From DAOSWM01 sp035380045 (GTDB lineage: Bacteria; Bacteroidota; Bacteroidia; Bacteroidales; Tenuifilaceae), in the NCBI GenBank assembly GCA_035380045.1, contig DAOSWM010000041.1, positions 1 to 28,713 of the forward strand: 28,713 bases of DNA, given 5' to 3'. Positions 8,269 to 17,608 of the stretch are shown here, piece by piece. The position numbers and the translations under genes were made by a program. The notes under the pieces were generated by a model that did not search any database, had not been told where the DNA came from, and was given only the letters and a program-made list of their open reading frames with translations. Every line of letters starts with the position of its first letter. The stretch's first letter is position 1.

Positions 8269-11200
8269 CTACTTCACCTTCACCAGCTTAACCACCTTGG
8301 TTAATCCTGTTCGGGCTTCAAGATTTACGAAGTAAACTCCTGGCGCAAGGTTACTTGTTCCGATTTCAATTTCAGCGCTTCCGTTTGCCGTTCCCTCAAA
8401 AACCACCTCTCCGGTTAAAGCTACTATGAAAATGCGTTCAACTTCTGAGGCATTGGCTACCTTAACAAAGTTGCTGAAAGGATTAGGGAAAACATTAACA
8501 TTTGCCAACTCACCTGTATTCAAACCCACTGTTGAAGAGAAAACGGCAGTAATTTGGTAATCACTCAAGAAGCTAATAGTTACAGGATTTTGAGTAGAAG
8601 TTATTCCATTCTCCCAACCGTCAAACTCCCAGTCGGTGTCGGGTATAGCAACGAGTTCTACTGATGTGCCCGAGCTGAAAGACAACGGCCCTGAGTAGTC
8701 AACTCCGTCAACTGTTACTCGTCCCTCGCCATTTTTGGTAATGGAAAGTATGTATGTATTTATCGAGAAGTCAGCATGAATGGTTGCGTTACCGCCAATG
8801 CTGCTGAATTTATAGGTTGTTACCGAACCAACGCTTTCGCCGTTAACCAACACATCTTCTACATGATACTCATTGCTTGGGGAAATGGTGTAGGTTAAAT
8901 CATCGCCGTGGTTTACAACTGTTTCACCCACCGGTGAAATGGTTCCATTTTCGCCCGCTGTTGCTGTAATTGTGTACGAATTAATTTCAAATGTAGCCTG
9001 AATGGTTCCGTTAGCGGTAACACTCTCGAAGGTGTACTCCGAAACAGCGCCAACGCTTTCACCGTTTACAGTAACATCGTAAACGTGGTAGCCTTCGTTT
9101 GGAACTATTTCGAAAAGTTGATCGGCCTCGTACTCAACCTCCACATTCCCCGACGGAGAGATTGCTCCATTACCTGTTGTTGAAGCAAAAATATTGAAGG
9201 TTTGCAGCGTAAATCTTACTGAAATTTGGTGGTTAGCAGTAACATTGGCAAAGGTATACGATGAACGTGCCCCAACGCTTTCGCCATCAACAAGCACATC
9301 GAGCACTTTATAGTTCTCGCTTGGTGTAAAAGTGAAAGTTTGGCTCGCCCCATGGTTAACTACCACATCGCCCTCAGGCGAAATAGTTCCGTTTAGTTCA
9401 GCAGAAGCAGTGATTGTGTATGTGCTAAGCTCAAAAGTCACAACAATTGTATGGTTCTCCTGGATATTATCGAATGTGTAGCTTCGAACGGCTCCAACAC
9501 TCTCTCCATCAACCTGAACATCAACAATATTTGCCCCGGAATTGGGAGAGATTGTAAAAGTTTTGGAGGAACCCTGGCTTACAACCACATTCCCCGATGG
9601 TGATATTATTCCTAAATTACCAGCACTAGCAGAAATTACAAATGTATTTGCCTCGAAGAATACTTCAATTGTATGCGATGAGCTCACATCCTGAAAAGTG
9701 TACGATGATACCACGCCAACGCTTTCACCATCGACCAAAACGTTGGAAATATGGTAGTTCTCACTAGCCATGAAAGTAAACTGCTGGCTTGCTCCATGCT
9801 CACAAACAACCTCGCCACTGGGTGAAATGGTTCCATTCTCAGAAGCCGTAGCTGTTATGATGTAAGTGTCAATATCAAATTGCACCTCAACGCTGCTGCT
9901 TGCAGAAATGTTTGTTAATGCAAGTGTACCATTGCCTGATGAAGAAATAACAACATCATCGAGAACGCTTTCGCTATTGAGAAAAACATCGCTAATGTGA
10001 TAATGATTATTGGGAATTATTGATAAAGTTAAATCGTTCCCCTCGGCAACGGAAACATCTCCTGAGGGAGTAACCGTTCCGTTTCCGTTTGTAGTAATAG
10101 CTACTGTGTAATAGGTAGGCTCAACATCAGTAAAAGTGGCTACAATTGAATGGTTAGCCGCTACGTTGGTGAATGTATATGTGTTAACGCTTCCAACGCT
10201 CACACCGTCAACCTTAACGTTTTGGATGTAGTTTCCTCCATCGGGAGTTATTGTAAAGGTCAGGTCTTCATTGTAATTTACCACAATTTCGCCTGAGGGC
10301 GAAATGCTTCCATTCCCAACAGTGGATGCCGTAATGGTGTAAGTGTCATTTGCAAAGTTTGCCACCAAACTTCTGTCCTGTTCGGTAGTAAACGAGTAGG
10401 TTGAATTAGTCGACACTTCAATGGCGCTCTCTGTCCAATTCACAAAATGATAATGCGTATTTGGCGTAGCCTCCAGGGTAACAGTTTCACCGTTACTATA
10501 GTCGCCAGCACCTGTAACCTCTCCGAAATTGGGGTTGTTTGGAGCAGCAGAAATTGTAAACACTTCAATGTCAAATACTGCCACCAAGGTTCTGTTTTCA
10601 GTTGCGGTAAACGAAATTGTTGGGTTTGTTGAAACCTGCACATCATCCTCGGTCCACCGAACAAAGTGGTAGTACTGTGCAGGAGTTGCGGTAAGCGATA
10701 CGGTTTCACCATGCTCGTAGCTTCCCGCTCCGGTTACACTCCCGTAACTTTCGTTATTTGGTGTTGCACCAATTGTGTACTCAATCTTGCTAAAGTCAAC
10801 GTGAATTGTATGGTTTGAGGTAACGTTGGTAAATTGGTAGCTGGAAGTATTTCCCACCGAGGAACCGTCAACGAGCACTGTGCTAACCTCGTAGGTTGAA
10901 TTTGGTGTAAAAGAAAAAGTTTGCGAGTTACCCTGGCTAACTAATACAGAACCGCTTGGACTAATACTCCCATTCTCACCGTCAGTGGCGGTGATGGTAA
11001 AAAATGAAATACTCTCTGTAACGGTATTTGAAGGGTTCGACTCGCCAGCGGGGTTCGAATAAACAGCTGTTACATGGTACGAGTAGTTTCCCACGGCAAG
11101 GTCTTCATCGGTATATGAGGTTGATGAAGTTTGAGTTAGCAGGTTATCGTTCCGATAAATTTTGTAGTTCTCCAAAACCAGGCTACCGGAATATGATGGC

Positions 11201-12884
11201 TGGTTCCAGGTTAGCGCCACATCACGAATATTCTCCACATCGCTTTGTAGTCCGGTTGGAGCAGGAAACTCGCTATTAGGGTACAAAACAACATTTAGCT
11301 GAACAGGTCCGCCATCGGTTACCACAACATCCTCAATGGTTTGTGAAGCGTACCCATCGGCAGCAAAGGTTAAATCCCAGGTTCCGTCCTCAATCATGCG
11401 GATATAGTTCCCATGGTTTGGGTTTGTAACAACATGAGAGTTATCCTTATCGTGATTCTCCACGGTTATGGTAGCATCCAACGGATCGCCCTCGGAATTA
11501 GTAACAGTTCCCTGAATCCCTGTAAAAAGATGCTCGATATAGGTTAGCATGGCCTCCTTGTTGTAGGTCCAGTGAGCGGGTAGCTGGTCGGATGAAATAA
11601 GTTTAGTATCGGATATTTCAAAAGTAATCTCCTTGCAATGGTGCCAGTAGTTCATGTAGTCCTGCCTTCCTCCGGCTACTACATACCAGTCGCCACCCTG
11701 GGTTACCCCATTGTTTAGACCCGTAAAGTAGCCTGCAGGGCTATTTGCCTGAGCCAAATCGGCGTATTGGCGGCTTACATCGTAGAACCAGTTATGGTCG
11801 GCATGTGCATTCTGCGAGGTAGTCCAGGCATCCCAAGGGAAATTTGCCAGCTCAATGCCTCCGTGGAAGTTAGCGGAAAACACAAAGTTTCGTGATTCAG
11901 CATAGTTCATAAAAACTTGTGTTTCTGTAGTGTAGGGCGAATTTGCGCCAATTCGAGGATCAGGAAAATCCCTGTTAATATCAACACCGTTTGCATTAGA
12001 TCGGGTTGATCCACTAACTGTATGGTTCCCATAATTATACGTTCCATCAGGATTTGCGTTCGGGTNNNNNNNNNNNNNNNNNNNNNNNNNNNNNNNNNNN
12101 NNNNNNNNNNNNNNNNNNNNNNNNNNNNNNNNNNNNNNNNNNNNNNNNNNNNNNNNNNNNNNNNNCCACTAACTGTATGGTTCCCATAATTATACGTTCC
12201 ATCAGGATTTGCGTTCGGGTTTATGTAAATGGCCAGGTTATTTACCATGTTATCAACCCTGGTATCAGAACCGTAGTTTGAAAGGAAATAATCAATCAAC
12301 CTAAGCATCAAGACATAACCGGTAGCCTCGTCACCATGCATGGTGCTTGTGTAAAAGAATTCAGGCTCAGCCTCATCGATAAGAACATTGTCGGATATTT
12401 TTATAACATATATTTTTCGGCCCTCAATGCTTGTTCCAATGCTATCGAGCTTACAAATTGCTGGGTAATCCTGCTCAAACTTCTTCATCATTTCTCGGTA
12501 AGTCTCATATGTTGGATACCTGTCCCAGTTAGCCATATCGGCAATTGTGGTTGCCATTGTTAATGCCTTGTCCTGCTGTAACGACGGAGCGAGCAAAACG
12601 TTATAATCAATACCAAACTTCAGAAATTCATTAAACTCGGTGGAATTTGCATAGGCAAAAACCTCTCCGGTTTTGTGGTTGTAGTTGTCAATTGAAACCA
12701 CATTAGTAAATTCATTCAAAATATCCTTATTATCAACATTGAAGCTAAAGTACAGCTCATTTCGCTCAGCAAGCACACTCTGAGCCTCTGATAGTTTTGA
12801 TGATTGGGAGAATGAAGTGAAAGAAGCAAAAGCTGTAAAGAATAAAAAACACAATGCGATTACATTAAACTTAAAACTTTTCAT
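8269..12884 (-). CDS. T9SS-exported M14 metallocarboxypeptidase with 11 beta repeats
   Basis: After removing the assembly gap and one duplicated 55-bp flank, this is one 1486-residue protein. It has a signal peptide (1-27), then an M14 zinc carboxypeptidase of the carboxypeptidase D/N type. Visible ligands are His183 and Glu186 (TMHGDEATG), His289 (SANFHGG) and catalytic Glu371 (CKEITFEIS); NPNANPDGT and NANGVDINRDFPDP are also conserved. Next come a transthyretin-like carboxypeptidase-regulatory domain (GIQGTVTNSEGDPLDATITV), a fibronectin type III domain (from APTGLQSD), eleven repeats of about 70-75 residues and a T9SS type A sorting domain (NVFPNPFSNFVKV to VVKLVKVK). It should be secreted or surface-attached and remove C-terminal residues from extracellular peptides. 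The catalytic set is complete. Confidence 0.93.
8540..11007 (-). repeat. Eleven tandem beta-repeat modules inside the M14 peptidase
   Basis: Eleven related modules run from FFTITATDGENG to ITAVFSS. Eight carry the pattern GxISPSGxVVVxxG … VDGESVG … YTFxNVxxNHTI and have no Trp. Three (the second, third and last) carry the InlB-B-repeat-like pattern GxVTGAG … YHFVxWTE or WEFDGWENG. They probably form an extended stalk between the enzyme and the sorting domain. The DNA has diverged between units, so this is an old expansion and not a recent DNA duplication. Confidence 0.88.
12011..12220. other. Assembly gap with duplicated 55-bp flanks
   Basis: Exactly 100 N (12066-12165) are bracketed by identical 55-bp sequences at 12011-12065 and 12166-12220. 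Removing the N run plus one copy (155 bp) shifts the frame by two and joins the two halves of the M14 gene into one frame through the conserved NANGVDINRDFP motif. The gap is thus an overlap of contig ends that was not merged. Confidence 0.95.
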
Positions 12885-12924
12885 TGGAAAATAATGGTTT
12901 AAACAGGAATTAAAATTAAGGCAA

Positions 12925-12932
12925 CAAATGTA
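12925..12932 (-). promoter_or_regulatory. -7 promoter element of the M14 peptidase gene
   Basis: On the minus strand TACATTTG matches TAnnTTTG and lies about 40 bp before the ATG at 12884. No exact TTTG stands at the -33 position, where a palindrome is found instead. Confidence 0.5.
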
Positions 12933-12949
12933 AAAATATATACTTAGGC

Positions 12950-12969
12950 AACACCCTTTAAAGGGTGTT
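12950..12969. promoter_or_regulatory. 20-bp perfect palindrome, possible operator
   Basis: AACACCCTTTAAAGGGTGTT is a perfect 20-bp palindrome. It starts 17 bp upstream of the -7 element of the M14 gene and so covers its -33 region. A T-run (12968-12973) follows it on the plus strand only, where no gene needs terminating, so a regulator-binding dyad fits better than a terminator. It could still act as a weak hairpin after galM on the minus strand. Confidence 0.5.
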
Positions 12970-13051
12970 TTTTGACCAATTTTTACAATACCTAAATCAA
13001 TGTTTATACGAAGAATAAAACATTAAGTTCCAGCAATTGCATACATTAAGC

Positions 13052-14092
13052 TTAGGATGAAGTTCCAAAAGCATACCGCACCTGATGCGAGTACTCCTCA
13101 TCGGGCATCAGCAGGGTTATTGGGAAGTTTGGTTTATTTGGCGAATCGGGGAAGTGTTGCGTTTCTAGGCAAACCGCGCTGTGTTTATTGTAACGGGTTC
13201 CGTTGTGACCAACCAATGAACCATCGAGTGAGTTACCTGTATAAATCTGAATCCCAGGCTGTGTGCAGTAAATTTTAAGCCATCTACCCGACTTCTCATG
13301 AATCAATTTAGCGGCTGATTTTGTAAGGGATCTTGGCTGCTTAAGCGCAAAGCAATTGTCGATGCCACCTTCAATAGCATCAAGTTTTTTCCCTAGAGAG
13401 TATGGTTTCGAAAAGTCGAAGGGTGTTTCGTCCCAGCGCTTAATGTCCCCTGTTGGAATTTGATGCTCATCAACAGGAAGGTACGCGTAGGCATCGAGCA
13501 AAAGTTTATGGTCGAAAATATCATTCTTGAATCCGCTCAGGTTGAAGTACCCATGACTGGTTAGGTTAACATGCGTGGGCTCATCGGTTGCTGCTACAAA
13601 TTCTATATGAAGCTCATTGTTGTCGTATATAATGTATGTAACCGAAACCTCCAAGTTCCCTGGGTACCCCTCGTCGAGGTGCGGACTCATCAAGTTTAGC
13701 TTTAATTTTGCATAATCCTCGTATTCGGTCAGATTGTAATCCCACAGTTTAGTATGAAATCCGTTATTCCCTCCGTGAAGATGGTTCTCTCCATTATTGA
13801 TAGGTAGTTTGAACTCTTTATAGTCAATTACGAACTTACCATTCGCAATTCGATTAGCAAACCTGCCAACAATAACTCCAAAATGAGGATGCCCCTGAAG
13901 GTACTGATTAAGTGTTGGAAAACCCGCAACTATTTCATCAACCACTCCATACTTATCGGGTATTTGAATTGAGGTAATGATACCACCGTAATTTGAAATT
14001 TTAACAGCTAAACCCTTCTTTGCCTGGAAAGAGAATAATGACACTGCTGATCCGTTAGCTAATTTACCAAATTCTGAAACGTTAACCTTCAT
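13052..14092 (-). CDS. galM: Aldose 1-epimerase (mutarotase)
   Basis: The 346-residue cytoplasmic enzyme interconverts alpha and beta anomers of hexoses such as galactose and glucose. Characteristic segments are FANRIANGKF, NNGENHLHGGNNGFHTKLW, THVNLTSHGYFNLSG with the catalytic His, a later Asp-containing GGIDNCF, and CLETQHFPDSPNKPNFP with the catalytic Glu. Length fits the family and no signal peptide is seen, although many Bacteroidota relatives are exported. The start lies 18 bp after the stop of the 7TM phosphatase gene, so the two are probably one transcript. No other sugar genes are near, so its substrate context is unclear. Confidence 0.95.
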   Translation of the reverse strand: MKVNVSEFGKLANGSAVSLFSFQAKKGLAVKISNYGGIITSIQIPDKYGVVDEIVAGFPTLNQYLQGHPHFGVIVGRFANRIANGKFVIDYKEFKLPINNGENHLHGGNNGFHTKLWDYNLTEYEDYAKLKLNLMSPHLDEGYPGNLEVSVTYIIYDNNELHIEFVAATDEPTHVNLTSHGYFNLSGFKNDIFDHKLLLDAYAYLPVDEHQIPTGDIKRWDETPFDFSKPYSLGKKLDAIEGGIDNCFALKQPRSLTKSAAKLIHEKSGRWLKIYCTQPGIQIYTGNSLDGSLVGHNGTRYNKHSAVCLETQHFPDSPNKPNFPITLLMPDEEYSHQVRYAFGTSS

Positions 14093-14110
14093 TTTCTTCT
14101 TAAATGCAAT

Positions 14111-16411
14111 TTAGGGAATCCTAACTCCCAGCACACAAATATCATCTATCTGATCGCATGGAGAACCGGATATTGGATCGGGTTGGTTCATCCAGTCGAT
14201 GAGTTCCTGCTCCAACACTTGCCTCTGTTTTTCTGGAGGCTCTCCAAACACATTCAGAAATGTATTACGTAATCGTGCATTTGACATCTTTTTATATTCA
14301 GGGCCGCCAATCTGATCGGTAATTCCATCAGTGTATAAGTATACCATATCATTGCTTCTAACCCGAATTGTTCTTCGACTAAATGGTTCTATTTTGAAAT
14401 GCATTGAAATGGGCATTAAATCTGCTTTAAGCTGATAAACTGATATTCCATCTTGTTTTTCCAAGAAAACAGATTCGTAATTCAAAGACTCTGCTTTCAA
14501 TACATCATCAAAAGTTGTAAGTAGTAACGCAGAATTATGTGCTCCGGCAAACTCAAGAACATAATCCTGATCTTGAGGATCCTCCTTATAAAGGGAACAA
14601 AGAGAGATATCCATCCCATCACGAATATCGTTACCTACCGCTTCCTGTTGTAACGCGTTGATTAAATGTACTCGCAGCAAATTTAAAATTTCGTCGGGTT
14701 TAAGCAAACCTTCTCGTTTAACAATTTCATTTAGCAATGAAATTCCTAACATGCTCATAAATGCTCCGGGAACTCCATGCCCTGTACAATCGGCCACAGC
14801 AAAGAGGGTAATATCATTCACTTGGGTCGTCCAGTAAAAATCACCGCTTACAATATCACGTGGCATGAACAGGGTAAAATGTTCCTTGAAACAGAATTTC
14901 ATCAGGCTAGGTTTTGGCAAAACGGCTTGTTGAATAATTGCTGCGTAATATAAACTATCAGTGATTTGTGTATGAGCTTTCTCTATTAGACTCTTCTGCA
15001 GAAAAATCTCATGGTTGGCACGCTCTAAATGTTCAGCTTGCGTTTCCAGCTCCTCTTTTTGATGGCTAATTTCGGCCGTACGTTTTCTAACCTTATCCTC
15101 AAGTTCGAGGTTTACTTTCGAAATGGTTTCCTGTATCTCCAGTATCTTATCTTTCTCTAACCGTTCATTCTCTAGCTGCTTCTCAACCACCTGCCGGCTC
15201 AGCCTGCTAAACCTGTTGGCCAACGCTAAGGTAAAAAGTAAAACCTGCCCCAACGATCCAATCTTTAAGCTCGACTCAAGCAGAATTGATGAGTAACCTT
15301 CGGCGGGTTTTCTCTGCACAAATACAATGAAAAGGCACAGAAATATAAAGAACACAGAGTTTGCTAAAAGGTAATAACCAGCCTGTTCTCCGCTACGACG
15401 ATACACAATGGTAGCAAATACTAGCAAAAAAATGAAAACGATAACATGGTAGCTATGAACAAATGGCGAAAAATCCCAGAAAACCTTAAGATTTATTAAA
15501 CCTATTAATACAAACGGGATTATATACAGAACCTGCAATAACTTAAGCAGCCTATGCCACGAAGGATAATTATTATTCGGATCCAGAAAATGACGAGTAA
15601 ACCCAATGTAAAAAAAGGTGCTGAGTAACGCTACATAGTTTCCTGTGAAACGGGTAATGTAATCAGTTCTAAAAAGGGCATAACTCACCCTGTCGAATAG
15701 CAGGAAATACATAGCAAGAAAGAAGAAGCATAGAAAAAAGTAAAGGAAGCCTTTGTCGCGGAAAAGGAAATACTGTAGCAAAATATAGAAACCCAGCGAT
15801 ATCAGAATTCCCACAAGCACCGCAAGCACAATCCATGACTCACGATACCTTTTAAGTTCAGGTTTCTCAAGGCGCAACTCTAAATCAAAAGACTGCTTAA
15901 CCTCTTGTGGAACAGACGTATCGACCCTGATCAACAAACTTACTTCCTGGTTGGGTAAAATTGTTACAGGAATTACTTTAGGGTTTTCAGGGAAGCATCG
16001 CACAGAGTTCCTAACATACTTCCCATTCTCTGAAATTAATACTACTGTGGAATCGGTAAAGCAGAATACCTTATTATCAAGAAATGGAGTTACCCATAAA
16101 TGCCAACGAATATCCTCGTCCAAATAGTTGAAAAACTTCAATTTTAGCCAGTGAACCTTGGCTTTCTTATTTATTGTTATATTGGATTGGAAAACTTCTG
16201 AAAACTCAGGCGATAGTACCTGCTTAGCAGTATAAGTACCATTTATGTCCGACAGAACCTGTAGATGCTGGTTTAACGGGTATCGGAATTGTTTCGAGTG
16301 AATTTCGTATGCTTGAGCATTAACCAGTATGGGCAACAAAAAAAGAGCGCACACTCCTAAGAAATGGCGAAAATACGCACGAATATCTACAAAAAAGTAT
16401 TCTATACTCAA
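14111..16411 (-). CDS. 7TM-DISM receptor / SpoIIE-family PP2C phosphatase
   Basis: The 766-residue protein combines an extracytoplasmic sensor with a cytoplasmic phosphatase. Residues 1-33 look like a signal peptide (VCALFLLPILVNAQA). A periplasmic 7TMR-DISMED2-type beta domain spans about 38-175, with KVHWLKLKFFNYLDEDIRWHL. Seven hydrophobic helices lie at about 190-395. A long coiled coil (about 400-490, rich in Glu, Lys and Gln) leads to the SpoIIE domain, about 500-766, with SGDFYW, ADCTGHGVPGAFMSMLG, DGMDISLC, YTDGITDQIGG and DQIDDICVLGVR. All metal-binding Asp positions seen in the first phosphatase of this window are present. The ligand is unknown. It heads a two-gene unit with galM and is divergent from the MOSC-MoaB gene. 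Confidence 0.93.
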   Translation of the reverse strand: MSIEYFFVDIRAYFRHFLGVCALFLLPILVNAQAYEIHSKQFRYPLNQHLQVLSDINGTYTAKQVLSPEFSEVFQSNITINKKAKVHWLKLKFFNYLDEDIRWHLWVTPFLDNKVFCFTDSTVVLISENGKYVRNSVRCFPENPKVIPVTILPNQEVSLLIRVDTSVPQEVKQSFDLELRLEKPELKRYRESWIVLAVLVGILISLGFYILLQYFLFRDKGFLYFFLCFFFLAMYFLLFDRVSYALFRTDYITRFTGNYVALLSTFFYIGFTRHFLDPNNNYPSWHRLLKLLQVLYIIPFVLIGLINLKVFWDFSPFVHSYHVIVFIFLLVFATIVYRRSGEQAGYYLLANSVFFIFLCLFIVFVQRKPAEGYSSILLESSLKIGSLGQVLLFTLALANRFSRLSRQVVEKQLENERLEKDKILEIQETISKVNLELEDKVRKRTAEISHQKEELETQAEHLERANHEIFLQKSLIEKAHTQITDSLYYAAIIQQAVLPKPSLMKFCFKEHFTLFMPRDIVSGDFYWTTQVNDITLFAVADCTGHGVPGAFMSMLGISLLNEIVKREGLLKPDEILNLLRVHLINALQQEAVGNDIRDGMDISLCSLYKEDPQDQDYVLEFAGAHNSALLLTTFDDVLKAESLNYESVFLEKQDGISVYQLKADLMPISMHFKIEPFSRRTIRVRSNDMVYLYTDGITDQIGGPEYKKMSNARLRNTFLNVFGEPPEKQRQVLEQELIDWMNQPDPISGSPCDQIDDICVLGVRIP

Positions 16412-16609
16412 TTTATACCGCTGGTTAACTGATATTTATATTATTTCGCTTGCATTCTAAAGTTAGAAAAAAGTTTTCGAATAACTACTACATATTCCAA
16501 ATGAATATATGTTTGGAGAACTAATAACCTCTGTAATACATTTTATCACTTGAAATTCTAGCACTTAACTTCTACAAAATCAAATAGAAATTTAACGAAA
16601 ATGATTTTT

Positions 16610-16641
16610 TTTGAATAGTTTTTAATTGAAGTATCTTTGCT
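16610..16641 (+). promoter_or_regulatory. Consensus Bacteroidota promoter for MOSC-MoaB
   Basis: TTTG (16610-16613) and TATCTTTG (16634-16641) match both consensus elements exactly with 20 bp between them. The -7 element lies within an upstream extension of the open frame, so it rules out the TTG at 16626 as the start and supports the ATG at 16665. Confidence 0.82.
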
Positions 16642-16664
16642 GCTATTACAAAAAATGGAGAAAC

Positions 16665-17597
16665 ATGACTAAAGTAAAAGTACTTTCGGTAAACATATCA
16701 ACCGAGAAGGGCACTATAAAGAAACCCGTAAACAGCATTGAACTAAACGAGCAGGGAATTACTAGCGATGCCCATTCGGGCGATTGGCACAGGCAGGTAA
16801 GCATGCTTGGGAAGGAGAGCTTCGACAGATTTGCGCAGCTGGCAGGCCGTAAAATAAATTTCGGCGAGTTCGCCGAAAACATCACCACCGAAGGGCTGGA
16901 ACTAGTTAACACCAAGCCTGGCGATATGTTTATTGGAAAAAATGTTGAGCTAGAAGTAACCCAAATTGGGAAGAAGTGCCATGGCGATAGCTGCGCCATA
17001 TACCGCGAAGTGGGAAACTGCGTAATGCCCAAGGAGGGAATATTCCTTTGGGTAAAAAAATCGGGAACGCTTTACCCCGGCGATGAGCTAGAGTACGTTC
17101 CAAAAATCTACAAGATTCTTGTAATCACGTTAAGCGACAGGGCTTACAAAGGAACCTACGAGGACAAGAGCGGCCCCGCTGTTGTTACTAAAGTTGACGA
17201 GTTTTTCCGCACAATAAAATGGCACCACTCGGTTGATACGCTTGTAATTCCCGATGACGACAGGATGCTTCGCGGGAATCTTCTCAAGGCCCGTGAGCTG
17301 AACTACGATGTGGTTATTACTACCGGCGGCACTGGCATTGGACCACGCGACATAACCCCCGATGTTGTTAAGGAATCCATCGACAAGGAGATTCCTGGAA
17401 TTATGGAAATGATTCGCGTAAAGTACGGAGCCGAAAAACCCAATGCGCTCATTAGCCGCGGAGTTGCAGGAATTATGGGCGGCACTTTCGTATACACGCT
17501 TCCCGGAAGCGTAAAGGCCGTGAACGAGTACATGAACGAAATCACCAAAACCTTGCAGCATCTGTTCCTCATGCGAATGGGAATTGACAGCCACTAG
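16665..17597 (+). CDS. MOSC-MoaB/MogA fusion, molybdenum cofactor protein
   Basis: The 310-residue protein fuses two domains of molybdenum/tungsten cofactor metabolism. The first 145 residues or so form a MOSC domain (EQGITSDAHSGDWHRQVSML, NFGEFAENITTEGLEL, and a Cys-containing GKKCHGDSCAIYREVGNCVM), a sulfur-carrier-like fold. From ILVITLSDRAYKG on, it is a MoaB/MogA domain with the molybdopterin-binding motif TTGGTGIGPRDITPDV and the C-terminal TLPGSVKAV. MogA-type domains adenylylate molybdopterin before metal insertion. The start is set by a GGAGA 5 nt before the ATG and by the promoter position. No other moa or moe genes are in the window. It leads a run of three genes. Confidence 0.93.
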   Translation: MTKVKVLSVNISTEKGTIKKPVNSIELNEQGITSDAHSGDWHRQVSMLGKESFDRFAQLAGRKINFGEFAENITTEGLELVNTKPGDMFIGKNVELEVTQIGKKCHGDSCAIYREVGNCVMPKEGIFLWVKKSGTLYPGDELEYVPKIYKILVITLSDRAYKGTYEDKSGPAVVTKVDEFFRTIKWHHSVDTLVIPDDDRMLRGNLLKARELNYDVVITTGGTGIGPRDITPDVVKESIDKEIPGIMEMIRVKYGAEKPNALISRGVAGIMGGTFVYTLPGSVKAVNEYMNEITKTLQHLFLMRMGIDSH

Positions 17598-17608
17598 CCA
17601 AATTGCAA

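Noticed and set aside
10440..11279. Frames on the other strand or out of phase in the beta-repeat region
   Set aside because: They are shadows of the repetitive coding sequence of the M14 peptidase.
12011..12220. 55-bp direct repeat as a mobile-element target duplication
   Set aside because: Frame analysis shows it is an unmerged overlap of contig ends.
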